DNA of 64,000 bases from Pseudomonas triclosanedens. Lineage in GTDB: Bacteria; Pseudomonadota; Gammaproteobacteria; Pseudomonadales; Pseudomonadaceae. The translations under genes and the position numbers were made by a program. The notes below the pieces were generated by a model. The model was not told the DNA's origin. It did not search any database and saw nothing but the letters and a program-made list of their open reading frames with translations. Below are positions 8,042 to 16,846 of the stretch, piece after piece. The DNA lies in NCBI RefSeq assembly GCF_026686735.1, contig NZ_CP113432.1, positions 4,887,001 through 4,951,000 on the forward strand, written 5' to 3'. How positions within the stretch are numbered: the first letter of the stretch is position 1; every line of letters starts with the position of its first letter.

Positions 8042-10226
8042 GGATGGCATTTCCTGAAGTCGGTTCGGTATCGCGCAGCGGCGACTGCGGATCGAGCAGT
8101 GTGCTGCGGATGAAATGCAGGTAGCTGAGCACGCGGCGCAGCGGCGAGCTTTCGAAGTCCGGGGCGCGCGGCTCGTCGGTGCCCTTCACGCAGTCGATGG
8201 CCTGCTGCACGGCGGCCAGCGCGCGCTCGCGGTTGGCTTCGCCGGGCTGCACGAACAGGCGGATCAGCGCACGGCCCATCGCCCGGATGGACTGCCGCCA
8301 GGGTGTCGACTCGGCATAGCAGGGCTCGTCGGGCAGCGCTTCCTGTTCGGCACGCAGCTCGATGATGGCGTGCCCCACCTCCAGCACCACGAAGGTCCAG
8401 CGCAGCAGCCGGCGCTGCATCTGCGGGCTGCGCGCGGCAAGGCCGTAGGCCTGGTTGAGCAGGTCGCGGGTGCCGCTCTCGAAGGACGAAACCAGGCCGT
8501 CGAGGCGGCCACTGATGGCCTCCACCACACGCAGGCGCAGGTCCCTTTCCAGGCGACGCCACAGCCACGCGCTGGTCGGCGGCATGATCACCGCGGCCAC
8601 CACCGCCGCCAGGCTTTGCGATAACACCAGGGCGATGTACTCGTTGAGCATGCGCCCCGGATCGTAGACGGTCAGGTTCGCCGGGATCGCGCCGAAGCTG
8701 AAGAACACCAGCAGGCCCAGGCCGTAGCCGGCGTAACTGGGCTTGGTCGAGAAGTACGCTCCCACCGCGAACACCGGCGCCAGGGCGAAGGCCAGCAGCG
8801 CGAAGCCGTCGAGGTGCGGGAACACGAAGAAGGTCTCGGAAAAGCCGAGGATCGCCGCGATGAAGGTCCCCACGGCCATCTGCATCGCCATCTTCGCCGG
8901 GTCCGGCGCGGCCGAGACCAGCGCGGCAACGGCAGCGGCATTGAGCACGAAGGTGCTGCCGCTGGGCCAGGCGGTCTCGATCCAGAAGATGCCGAATACC
9001 AGTACCATCAGCGCGGTACGGCCGCCGGCGACCAGCGAGGCTACCAGGTTGGCCTTGGCCGAGAAGCCGTGCTTCCAGTTCTCCCGCTCGTGCTTGTGGG
9101 CGGCCAGGGAGGCGTGGGTCTGGGCGTAGTTGTAGAGGTCGTCGGCAAGTCGATAGAGCAGCTCGCCGGCAGTGTTGTAGTCCAGCAACGCAGCCTCGTC
9201 GTCCTGCTCGGCGAGCAGTTGCGCGCGGCCACTGCGGATACGCTGCATCATCCGCGAGCGATGGCTTTCGAGCTGCGTGGCGAGTAGCTCCGCGTCACGG
9301 TCGGTCACCGACTGGTCGCGCCACGGGCCGAGCACCTGGGCGAGTTCGTCCAGGCACGGCTGCAACGCCCGCAGCACTTCCTTGGCCTGCTGCGCACGCA
9401 GACGCGAGAGCAACTGATGCAAGGCGTGGTAGCGCGTGGTCAGTACCATGAACTCGTTGTTCAGGCGCGACAGGCGGCCGGAACGCAGGCGCATATGCGG
9501 GTCTTCGAAACTGGTGACGCTGCGCAGCGCCTCCAGGCCCACGGCCTGGGCGGCGAAGGCCACGTTGGCCGCCTCGAACTTCGGTCGTTCGCCCCCGCCG
9601 AGGTTGTTCAGCACGAAGCCGGCGAAGGCGCCGAAACGCTGGTACAGCGCGTTGCGCATGGCAGTACTGGATGTCTGCGGGAATAGCGTGGCGCTCACCA
9701 CCATCGAACAGAGAATGCCGAGGCTGATTTCCAGTACCCGCCAGACCGCCGACATGAAGGCCGCCTCAGGGTGCAGCGTGGCTGGCAGGCCGATCAGCGT
9801 CGCGGTATAGCCGGCGAGCACGCAAGCGTAGGAACGGAAGTCGCGGTAGCGCGCGGCGCCGACGGTGCACAGGCCGATCCACAACGCCGAGACCAGCAGG
9901 AACAGCTCGCGCTGCTGGGCGAAGATGGCGATCAGCGCGACCATCACGGTCAGGCCGACGACACTGCCGAGAATCCGGTAGAAGCTTTTGGCGAACACCT
10001 GGCCGCTCTGCGGCTGCATGACGATGAACACGGTGATGGTCGCCGTGCTCGGCTGCGGCAGTTCCAGGCGCATTGCCAGCCACAGGGTCAGCAGCGACGC
10101 GAGCAGCACCTTGGCGATGTAGATCCAGGTGACGCCATCGCTACGCGCCCAGTCCAGCACCGCGCGGCGCAGCGCCTCGAGCGGCGCTGTCCGGCCGGGC
10201 CTGAACAACTGTTCGTTGCCCGCCAT
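8031..10226 (-). CDS. FUSC-family inner-membrane efflux transporter (AaeB-like)
   Basis: The 731-residue product has two clusters of about six membrane helices each (roughly 35-185 and 390-530), each followed by a soluble helical domain, which is the AaeB/FUSC layout. LPQPSTATITVFIVMQPQSG in the first cluster is a family hallmark. AaeB proteins export p-hydroxybenzoate and related aromatic acids using the proton gradient. Here it is flanked by its adaptor, a DUF1656 protein and an outer-membrane lipoprotein, so the whole tripartite pump is in one operon. Start 10226 lies immediately after the upstream stop. The family is clear but the substrate is inferred. Confidence 0.9.
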   Translation of the reverse strand: MAGNEQLFRPGRTAPLEALRRAVLDWARSDGVTWIYIAKVLLASLLTLWLAMRLELPQPSTATITVFIVMQPQSGQVFAKSFYRILGSVVGLTVMVALIAIFAQQRELFLLVSALWIGLCTVGAARYRDFRSYACVLAGYTATLIGLPATLHPEAAFMSAVWRVLEISLGILCSMVVSATLFPQTSSTAMRNALYQRFGAFAGFVLNNLGGGERPKFEAANVAFAAQAVGLEALRSVTSFEDPHMRLRSGRLSRLNNEFMVLTTRYHALHQLLSRLRAQQAKEVLRALQPCLDELAQVLGPWRDQSVTDRDAELLATQLESHRSRMMQRIRSGRAQLLAEQDDEAALLDYNTAGELLYRLADDLYNYAQTHASLAAHKHERENWKHGFSAKANLVASLVAGGRTALMVLVFGIFWIETAWPSGSTFVLNAAAVAALVSAAPDPAKMAMQMAVGTFIAAILGFSETFFVFPHLDGFALLAFALAPVFAVGAYFSTKPSYAGYGLGLLVFFSFGAIPANLTVYDPGRMLNEYIALVLSQSLAAVVAAVIMPPTSAWLWRRLERDLRLRVVEAISGRLDGLVSSFESGTRDLLNQAYGLAARSPQMQRRLLRWTFVVLEVGHAIIELRAEQEALPDEPCYAESTPWRQSIRAMGRALIRLFVQPGEANRERALAAVQQAIDCVKGTDEPRAPDFESSPLRRVLSYLHFIRSTLLDPQSPLRDTEPTSGNAIHVA

Positions 10227-10227
10227 C

Positions 10228-11736
10228 TCAGCGCTCGCCCACCGCACGGACGTCGACGGTCTCGGGAACCATCTTGTGTTCCTTCGGACCTTCCTTCACA
10301 TCCATCAGGCCGCCACCGAGGGCGACCACCAGGCCGGCATGGGTGGCCAGGCGAGCGGCGCGAACCTGCTGCTCGACCAGTTGCTGCTGGAACAACCGGG
10401 TCTGCGCGTTGAGCACGTTGAGATAGTCGGTCAGGCCGCCACGGTACGCCTTGGTGGCAATGTCGTAGGTACGCTGGGCCGAAGCCACGGACTTGGCGGC
10501 GAAGCCTTCCTGCAGCTCCATCGAGTGCATGCGGATCAACTGGTCGGAGATGCCCTTGAGCGCGTTGACCAGGGTCTGGTTGTACTGCGCCACGGCGGCG
10601 TCGTAGCCGGCCGACTCCTGGCCGAGCTGGGAGCGGCGGCGACCGCCATCGAAGATCGGCAACGAAACGGCCGGGCCGACGCCATAGGTGAACTTCTCGG
10701 CGTTGAGGAACTCCAGCACCCCGCCGCCTACCGCGCTGTAGCCGATGCTCGCGATCAGGTCGACGTTGGGGTAGAACTCGGCGCGGGCGACATCCACGCC
10801 CTTGGCCTGGGCCGCGACCTTCCAGCGGGCGGCGACCACGTCCGGACGATGACCGAGCAGCTCCATCGGCACCTTGCTGGGCAGCCCCGGGCCTTCGGTG
10901 AGTTTCAGGCTCGGACGCTGGATGGAGGCGCCAGCGCCCGGCCCCTTGCCGGCCAGCGCCGCGATCTGGTTGCGGGTCAGTTGGATGGCCTCGTCCACTG
11001 CCTCGATCTTGCGCTCGGTTTCCGGCAGCGGGACTTCCGCCTGGCTGACTTCGAAATGAGTGCCGATGCCACCGGCCAGACGGCGCTGGGCCAGCGCAAG
11101 GATGCCTTCCTGCTGCTTGAGCATGGCCTTGCCGATATCCAGCTCGGCGTATTGCAGCGACAACTGGATATAGGCGCGGACGATGTTGCTCTCCAGCTCC
11201 AGTTGGGCCATGCGCGCTTCGGCGGCGGTCATCTTGGCGATGTTCAGATAGCGCTCGGTGTTGCTGCGCTCGCGCCCCCACAGGTCCAGCGAATAGCTGA
11301 AGCCCAGCGCGGCATTGTTGTTGAACGTGGTGGTGTCGGCCAGGTCGCCCGGGCCGTAGAAGTAGTCGGTCGGCCAGCGGTGACGGGTCAGCGAGGCGTC
11401 GACGCCGATCTGCGGCGACTCGGCGGATTCGGCGATCCCGGCCATCGACATGGCCATGCGTACCCGGGCTTCGGCCTGGGCCAGCGTCGGGCTGCCCTCC
11501 AGCGCGGTCTTCACCCAGGCATTCAACTGCGGATCGCCATAGGCGCGCCACCACTGCTCGGCGGGCCAGCCGGCTTCGCGGTTGGCGTGCTCGATAGCGG
11601 CGTCGGTGGCCAGTTCGGCGTCGCCCAGACGCTGCTCCTGCGGGGCGATACCATTGGTACTGATACATCCGGCGATTGTTGAAAAAATGACAAAGGAGCC
11701 GACGAACGTCAGTCCTTTCATGAGGTGACGCGACAC
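10228..11736 (-). CDS. NodT/OprM-type outer-membrane efflux lipoprotein
   Basis: The 502-residue product begins with a lipoprotein signal ending STIAGC, so Cys24 is the likely lipid-anchored residue. Two repeated outer-membrane-efflux (TolC-like) domains follow, with EAGWPAEQWWRAYGDPQLNAWV at the start of the first. It forms the trimeric exit channel for the FUSC/HlyD pump encoded downstream. It is the first gene of the operon and is divergent from a LysR regulator across 190 bases containing a perfect inverted repeat. ATG 11736 or 11721 could both serve. The longer form keeps a normal basic n-region. Confidence 0.9.
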   Translation of the reverse strand: MSRHLMKGLTFVGSFVIFSTIAGCISTNGIAPQEQRLGDAELATDAAIEHANREAGWPAEQWWRAYGDPQLNAWVKTALEGSPTLAQAEARVRMAMSMAGIAESAESPQIGVDASLTRHRWPTDYFYGPGDLADTTTFNNNAALGFSYSLDLWGRERSNTERYLNIAKMTAAEARMAQLELESNIVRAYIQLSLQYAELDIGKAMLKQQEGILALAQRRLAGGIGTHFEVSQAEVPLPETERKIEAVDEAIQLTRNQIAALAGKGPGAGASIQRPSLKLTEGPGLPSKVPMELLGHRPDVVAARWKVAAQAKGVDVARAEFYPNVDLIASIGYSAVGGGVLEFLNAEKFTYGVGPAVSLPIFDGGRRRSQLGQESAGYDAAVAQYNQTLVNALKGISDQLIRMHSMELQEGFAAKSVASAQRTYDIATKAYRGGLTDYLNVLNAQTRLFQQQLVEQQVRAARLATHAGLVVALGGGLMDVKEGPKEHKMVPETVDVRAVGER

Positions 11737-11849
11737 GATGAGGGTCCTGGAAGGTGATCTTGCTATCAGCGAAGGGTAGCCGCCAAAGCCAATTGCGGCG
11801 ATTGAATTCTAGGGATGCGGAAGGGAACGGATAAGTCGGCTGATTTGCG

Positions 11850-11876
11850 ATTGTTTGTTACCGATAATGAAACAAT
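11850..11876. promoter_or_regulatory. Perfect inverted repeat, candidate LysR operator
   Basis: ATTGTTT and AAACAAT are separated by 13 bases in the gap between the efflux operon and the divergent LysR gene. The site includes a T-N11-A core, the usual LysR box form. It lies 50 bases before the LysR ATG and 114 bases before the efflux ATG. Confidence 0.6.
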
Positions 11877-11926
11877 ATGTTTCTCCATCCATGTGACAAT
11901 ACGCCTCTCCCACTGACGAGGCCCCA

Positions 11927-12862
11927 ATGGACACATTGCAGACCATGCGTGCGTTCGTCTGCGTCGCGGAAACCGGCAGTTTCACTGCCGCCGCGCAGCA
12001 GCTGAACACCACCACCGCCTACGTTTCGCGGGCCGTGGCCAATCTGGAGTCGCACCTCCAGACTCGCCTGCTCAATCGCACCACCCGGCGCATCGCCCTG
12101 ACCGAAGCCGGCCAGCGCTACCTGCTGCGCTGCGAGCAGATCCTCGCCTATGTCGAGGAAGCGGAGGCCGAGGCCAGCGACGCCCACGCGCGCCCTGCCG
12201 GACGCCTGCGAGTCCACTCCATGACCGGCATCGGCCAGCACTATGTGATCCGCGCCATCGCCCACTATCGCCAGCAGCACCCGGAAGTCACCTTCGAACT
12301 GACGATGGCCAACCGAGTGCCCGACCTGCTCGACGAAGGCTTCGACGTGGCCATCGTGGTCGCCTCCGAACTGCCCGACTCGGGGCTGGTCTCGCAGCGC
12401 ATCGGCGAGACCTACAGCATCCTCTGCGCATCGCCCGACTACCTGGCCCGCCGTGGCGCACCGAAAACGCCGTCGGACCTGATCGAGCACGACTGCCTGC
12501 GCCTGATCAGCCCCGTCCTGCCGCTGGACAAGTGGCTGTTCGACGGCCCCAACGGCCAGGAAATGATCACCCTCGGCCCATCCCCCTTCCAGGTGAACGT
12601 GGGCGACGCCATGACCGAGGCGATCAGCTCCGGCATGGGCATCAGCGCCCTGCCCGTGTACTCGGCGATCGATGGCCTGCGCGACGGCTCCCTGGTACGT
12701 GTGCTGCCGCACTACAAGCTGCAGTTGCTCAACGTCTACGCCCTCTACCCATCGCGGCAATACCTCGACGCCAAGATCAAAACCTGGGTCGCCTACCTGC
12801 GGGAGAACCTCCCCGGCGTGCTACAGGCCGATGGCGCGGGCATTGCCAACGTCACCTCCTGA
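11927..12862 (+). CDS. LysR-family regulator, probable controller of the adjacent efflux operon
   Basis: This 311-residue LysR regulator has an N-terminal winged helix-turn-helix (residues 1-60, FTAAAQQLNTTTAYVSRAVANLE) and a two-lobed effector domain from about residue 90. LNRTTRRIALTEAGQRYLLRC is typical of the large LysR subgroup that includes AaeR-like proteins. Divergent placement from an AaeXAB-like pump makes it the likely activator of that pump in response to an aromatic acid. It probably also controls itself through the palindrome at 11850. The effector is unknown. Confidence 0.88.
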   Translation: MDTLQTMRAFVCVAETGSFTAAAQQLNTTTAYVSRAVANLESHLQTRLLNRTTRRIALTEAGQRYLLRCEQILAYVEEAEAEASDAHARPAGRLRVHSMTGIGQHYVIRAIAHYRQQHPEVTFELTMANRVPDLLDEGFDVAIVVASELPDSGLVSQRIGETYSILCASPDYLARRGAPKTPSDLIEHDCLRLISPVLPLDKWLFDGPNGQEMITLGPSPFQVNVGDAMTEAISSGMGISALPVYSAIDGLRDGSLVRVLPHYKLQLLNVYALYPSRQYLDAKIKTWVAYLRENLPGVLQADGAGIANVTS

Positions 12863-13057
12863 CCTTCGATCCGGCGTTTCGCGGGCAAGCTCGAAGCAAC
12901 TTCGCCCCGGTGCGAACGAGCCTGCCCGCAAGCTCGCCATGCCTGTGCGCTCCAGTCCCCCGACGTTCGGTAATCGCCCGACGCACACGCCGGCCTTGCG
13001 CCGCGCCAGTTCGGCGATGGTAGGGTAGGCTTCCCGATTTCCTGCAGTCCGAGCACC

Positions 13058-14032
13058 ATGAAAAAGAACGTCTTCGTCTTCAGCCGCCTTGCCCCGGAAC
13101 ATCTCGACCGTCTGCGCAGCCAGTTCAACGTCACCGTGCTCGACCCCAAGCAGGGCGACGTGGATGCGCAACTCGCCGCCGCCCTGCCGACCGCCCACGG
13201 CATGATCGGCGTTGGTCGCCCGCTGGGCGAGAAGCAACTGGCACAGGCCGGCATGCTCGAAGTGATCTCCAGCGTCTCGGTCGGCTACGACAACTACGAC
13301 CTGAACTACCTGAACCAGCGTGGCATCCCACTCACCAACACCCCGGACGTGCTCACCGAAACCACCGCCGACCTCGGTTTCGCACTGATCATGGCCACTG
13401 CCCGGCGCACCGCCGAGCTGGACGCCTGGACCAAGGCCGGCCAGTGGAAGCGTACCGTGGGCACCCCTCAGTTCGGCGTCGATGTGTACGGCAAGAAACT
13501 CGGTATCATCGGCCTGGGCCGTATCGGCGCGGCCATCGCCCGAAGGGGTCGTTTCGGTTTCAGCATGGACGTGCTCTACCACGGCAACAGCCGCAAGCCG
13601 GAACTGGAGCAGGAACTGGGCGCGCGCTTCTGCGGCTTCGACGAACTGCTGGGCGAGGCGGACTTCGTCTGCGTGGTGGTGCCGCTCTCCGATGCCACCC
13701 GCAAGCTCATCGGCCAGCGAGAACTGGAACTGATGAAGCCCAGCGGCATCCTGATCAACATCGCCCGGGGCCAGGTGATCGACGAAGCCGCGCTGGTGCA
13801 GGCCCTGCAGGAAAAACGCATTCTCGCTGCCGGCCTGGACGTCTACGAGAAGGAGCCGCTGGCCGAATCGCCGCTGTTCGCCTTGCCCAACGCCGTGACC
13901 CTGCCGCATATCGGCTCCGCCACCTTCGAAACCCGCCGGGCGATGGCTGAGTGCGCGCTGGACAACTTCGAAGCCGCCCTGCGCGGGGAGCGTCCCAAGA
14001 ACCTGGTCAACCCGCAGACCTGGAAGGCCTGA
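13058..14032 (+). CDS. D-2-hydroxyacid dehydrogenase (2-ketogluconate/glyoxylate reductase family)
   Basis: The 324-residue product is a D-isomer-specific NAD(P) dehydrogenase close to GhrB/TkrA. The Rossmann motif GLGRIG lies near residues 151-156. The catalytic set is Arg in NIARGQVIDE, Glu in YEKEP and His in LPHIGS. Reduction of 2-ketogluconate, glyoxylate or hydroxypyruvate is expected. No kgu operon genes are nearby, so the physiological substrate is uncertain. It is a single gene with about 195 bases upstream that hold only degenerate REP-like sequence (GCGGGCAAGCTCG repeats near 12890 and 12930). Confidence 0.88.
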   Translation: MKKNVFVFSRLAPEHLDRLRSQFNVTVLDPKQGDVDAQLAAALPTAHGMIGVGRPLGEKQLAQAGMLEVISSVSVGYDNYDLNYLNQRGIPLTNTPDVLTETTADLGFALIMATARRTAELDAWTKAGQWKRTVGTPQFGVDVYGKKLGIIGLGRIGAAIARRGRFGFSMDVLYHGNSRKPELEQELGARFCGFDELLGEADFVCVVVPLSDATRKLIGQRELELMKPSGILINIARGQVIDEAALVQALQEKRILAAGLDVYEKEPLAESPLFALPNAVTLPHIGSATFETRRAMAECALDNFEAALRGERPKNLVNPQTWKA

Positions 14033-14113
14033 TCCGCCGCGATCTTGCGCGGGGTTGGCAGCCCCCGCGCGCGGCTCGCCGGGGTCGCTCCGCGCCCTCC
14101 AAATACGCCAGCC

Positions 14114-15007
14114 TCATGCCCGAGCCGGTTGCACAATCGGCCTGGGCTTGCGGAACACCAGCACGTTGCCCGCCATCACCAGCCCCAGCCCGGCCAGCGC
14201 CGGCAACGTCCACTGGTAGCCTTCGACGAAGGCGGAAACGTTCAGCGCGACCACCGGGAACAGCACGGTGCAATAGGCGGCGCGCTCCGGCCCCATGCGG
14301 CCGACGAGGGTGAGGTAGGCGGTGAAGCCGATCACCGAGCCGGGAATGGCGAGGTAGAGCAGCGAGCCGACGTACTGCACGCTCGTATCGAAAGTCAGCG
14401 GCACTCCCTGTACGAGGCAGATCGCCAGGAGGATCAGCGAGCCGTAGAGCATGCCCCAGGCATTGGTGGACAACGGGCGCAGGCCGGCCTTCTGCTGCAG
14501 GCTCGACAGCAGGTTGCCGGCGGAGAAGCTGAGCGTGCCGGCCAGCGCCAGGCCCAGCCCGTAGTAGGTTTCGGCGCCAGCGCTATGTCTGGAGAGCTCG
14601 GGCCAGAACAGCAGGACCAGCCCCAGCAGCCCCAGAGTGCCGCCGCCCAGGACGTTCGGAGCGATGCGCTGGCCAAAGAAGATTCGCGCGTTGAGCGCAT
14701 TCCAGAGGGTCGCGGTAGAGAAGACCACGGCGATCAGCCCGCTGGGGATCCATTGGCTGGCGGTGTAGAAGCACAGGAAGTTGATGCAGAACAGGCTCAC
14801 GCCCTGCGCAAGGCAGATGGCCTGACCGCGCCGCCCCAGCGGTTGCAGCCTGCGGCTGAGCAGGAGGATGGCGAACAGCACCAGCGCCGCGAGGCTGAAG
14901 CGGTAGGCGATGGACAGCGGGATGCCGACGACACCGACCTGTAGCTTGATGGCGATCCAGGTGGTGCCCCAGATGAGCACGGTGAGCAGATAGAGCGACA
15001 GGTTCAT
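14114..15007 (-). CDS. EamA/DMT-family transporter
   Basis: The 297-residue product has about ten hydrophobic helices in two EamA repeats, starting directly at MNLSLYLLTVLIWGTTWIAI, a classic DMT opening. Such proteins export amino acids, metabolites or drugs. The frame is open far upstream to 15949, but that extension crosses the divergent AraC gene and is rejected in favour of the ATG at 15007. Its divergent pairing with an AraC regulator over 135 bases suggests control by that protein. The substrate is unknown. Confidence 0.85.
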   Translation of the reverse strand: MNLSLYLLTVLIWGTTWIAIKLQVGVVGIPLSIAYRFSLAALVLFAILLLSRRLQPLGRRGQAICLAQGVSLFCINFLCFYTASQWIPSGLIAVVFSTATLWNALNARIFFGQRIAPNVLGGGTLGLLGLVLLFWPELSRHSAGAETYYGLGLALAGTLSFSAGNLLSSLQQKAGLRPLSTNAWGMLYGSLILLAICLVQGVPLTFDTSVQYVGSLLYLAIPGSVIGFTAYLTLVGRMGPERAAYCTVLFPVVALNVSAFVEGYQWTLPALAGLGLVMAGNVLVFRKPRPIVQPARA

Positions 15008-15142
15008 GACGACCTCCGGGCAGTACCCGGCCAGTCTCCCGGCGGCGCCCGTGGCCGGCTTGCAGATTCTTGCGCTTATTGCGGCGACCGGGCTGGAAAC
15101 TCGCGCCCGCGACGGTAGAGTAGGCACAAAGAGGAATGCACC

Positions 15143-16018
15143 ATGTCCGCCATCCAGCAACTCGAAGTCTTCCAGTCGATGAGTGCCTCGCCGAACGCCC
15201 GTCTCGAGCGTTGCGCCGGGCTGGGCGACGGGCTGTCCGCAGCGATCTGGAGCAATAGCCACGATGCGCGCGACTACCACGCACCCAGCCACCACACGCT
15301 GTCGTGCTACCTGAACGATGGCACCGGGACCTTCCGCCGCGGCGCGCCGGGCAACAAGGGGGCGCCGGACAAGCTCTGCGTAATGCCCGCGGGCTCGGAG
15401 GCGAACTGGATCGTCAACGGCAACATCCGCCTGGCACATTTGTACATCGGCAATGAACAGTTCGCGCTGGGCTGCATCCGCCTGCTGGACCGCGAGCCGC
15501 GCGAACTGCAATTGCACGAACGGACATTCCTCGACGATCCGCAGCAGGCCGCGCGCTTTCGGCAACTGGTGAAGCTGGAATGGCACGAGCCGGGCGAGCG
15601 CATACGCACCAGTACGCTGGCCCACGATCTGATCGACCACCTGCTGCTCAACCAGGTCGGCCTGCGCAATGGGCTGCGGCTCAAGGGTGGGCTGGCGCCG
15701 GCGATGCGACGGCGGGTGGCCGACTACATCGAACAGCGGCTGGACCAGCCATTGTCGCTGGGCGAACTGGCCTCGCAGACGGCGCTGTCGGAGTACCACT
15801 TCGCGCGGATGTTCCGCGAGAGCTTCGGCATGCCTCCGCACCAGTACGTGCTGGCCCGCCGCGTGGCGCTGGCGCAGCAACTGCTGCGCAACACCAGCCA
15901 GCCGCTGAGCCAGGTGGCGCTGGCCTGCGGGTTCTCCAGCGCCAGCCATTTCGCCAACCGCTTCCGCTCGGTGGTGGGCGGGACACCGGGGGAATATCGG
16001 GCGGCGTTCGAGGAGTGA
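15143..16018 (+). CDS. AraC-family transcriptional regulator
   Basis: The 291-residue product has an N-terminal sensor domain (about 1-180) and a C-terminal double helix-turn-helix (about 190-288). LGELASQTALSEYHFARMFR forms the first DNA-binding unit and CGFSSASHFANRFRSVVGGTPGEYR the signature of the second. GAGGAA precedes the ATG at 15143. It is divergent from a DMT exporter, so the likely target is that transporter gene. The ligand is not known. Confidence 0.88.
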   Translation: MSAIQQLEVFQSMSASPNARLERCAGLGDGLSAAIWSNSHDARDYHAPSHHTLSCYLNDGTGTFRRGAPGNKGAPDKLCVMPAGSEANWIVNGNIRLAHLYIGNEQFALGCIRLLDREPRELQLHERTFLDDPQQAARFRQLVKLEWHEPGERIRTSTLAHDLIDHLLLNQVGLRNGLRLKGGLAPAMRRRVADYIEQRLDQPLSLGELASQTALSEYHFARMFRESFGMPPHQYVLARRVALAQQLLRNTSQPLSQVALACGFSSASHFANRFRSVVGGTPGEYRAAFEE

Positions 16019-16522
16019 GTGGCTTTGCTCTTCGTAGGGCGAATAACGCCTTTGGCGTTATCGCCGTCTCGTACGGCGTTTCTGCGCCCTTCGGCGTGTG
16101 CTGAGAGATTTTGTTTCGCCCCCCTCGGGCGACCTACTTTGCCAAACGACGCAAAGCAGGCAAAAGTCTCTTCCCCCTCATCCGGCCCCGGCTTCGCCGG
16201 AGTTCCCTCGCTCCATCGAAGTTTCAGGGGCACGCCGCGAAGGGCCATCCCTGGCCCATCGCTGCTCTCGCGGCATCCATGCCGCTCACTCCCTGAAACT
16301 CCGATACCACTCGGCCTCCTGAAGGGGCGCCCGGAGTGTGCGGATGTTTCTCTGGAAGTCTTATAGAGCCAAAGCGGAGCTGCGCTCCCGTAGGAGAGAC
16401 AGGGGCGCCTAGCCCTTGTCCGCGACAGCCCGTGCGGATGAATTCATTTTCACAGGGGAACACCGGTGCTTTGCGCCCGCGTAGGAGCGGACTCCGTCCA
16501 CGATCAGCCAGCAAAGCCGGCG
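16019..16522. repeat. Gene-free stretch with Pseudomonas-type dispersed intergenic repeats
   Basis: About 500 bases lie between the AraC gene and the DUF3325 gene. From about 16108 to 16366 the sequence (TTTCGCCCCCCTCGGGCGACCT followed by CTTTGCCAAACGACGCAAAGCAGG and a GAAGGGCCATCCCTGGCCC hairpin region) looks like a repeat I recall in many copies in pseudomonad genomes, often mis-called as small hypothetical proteins. A REP-like element GTAGGAGCGGACTCCGTCC begins at 16481. Short open frames here look like repeat sequence and I do not call them genes. Confidence 0.55.
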
Positions 16523-16846
16523 TCAGCCCATCACCGCCAGGACACCACCAAACACCGGCATCGCCGCCGCCACTGGCAACGCCCAACGGGGCCGCCAGGC
16601 CAGCAGCAGAACCAGCGCGGCACCCGCTATCATCAACAGGCACGCCCAGTAGACGACACCCAGCTCGATCCCCATGCGATGGATCGCAAAGGCCAACGCC
16701 AACGCACCATCCACCAGTGCGACGGCACGCAACAGCCGCACCCGCAACGCCGACGGCGCACCGCCAAACAGATCCCGATGATGCCGAGCGAGCGACAGGC
16801 AGGCCGCTGCCAGTGCCAGCAGATTCAAACCGAACACCAGTAACAT
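16523..16846 (-). CDS. DUF3325-family membrane protein
   Basis: The product is 107 residues, nearly all hydrophobic, with three or four helices (about 2-20, 37-55, 62-82 and 87-104). The basic segment ARHHRDLFGG follows helix one. Size and position after a PepSY-helix protein match the DUF3325 family found in iron-uptake clusters. The ATG overlaps the previous stop (ATGA at 16846), so it is coupled to the PepSY gene. Function unknown; a helper for siderophore-iron reduction or uptake is inferred from context only. Confidence 0.7.
   Translation of the reverse strand: MLLVFGLNLLALAAACLSLARHHRDLFGGAPSALRVRLLRAVALVDGALALAFAIHRMGIELGVVYWACLLMIAGAALVLLLAWRPRWALPVAAAMPVFGGVLAVMG

Noticed and set aside
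14114..15949. Minus-strand frame extending the DMT transporter by 300 residues
   Set aside because: The extension crosses the AraC gene on the other strand and has no helix or motif; the ATG at 15007 starts exactly at the first helix.
16019..16366. 115-codon open frame after the AraC gene
   Set aside because: It is repeat sequence of a type seen many times in pseudomonads and has no ribosome site.
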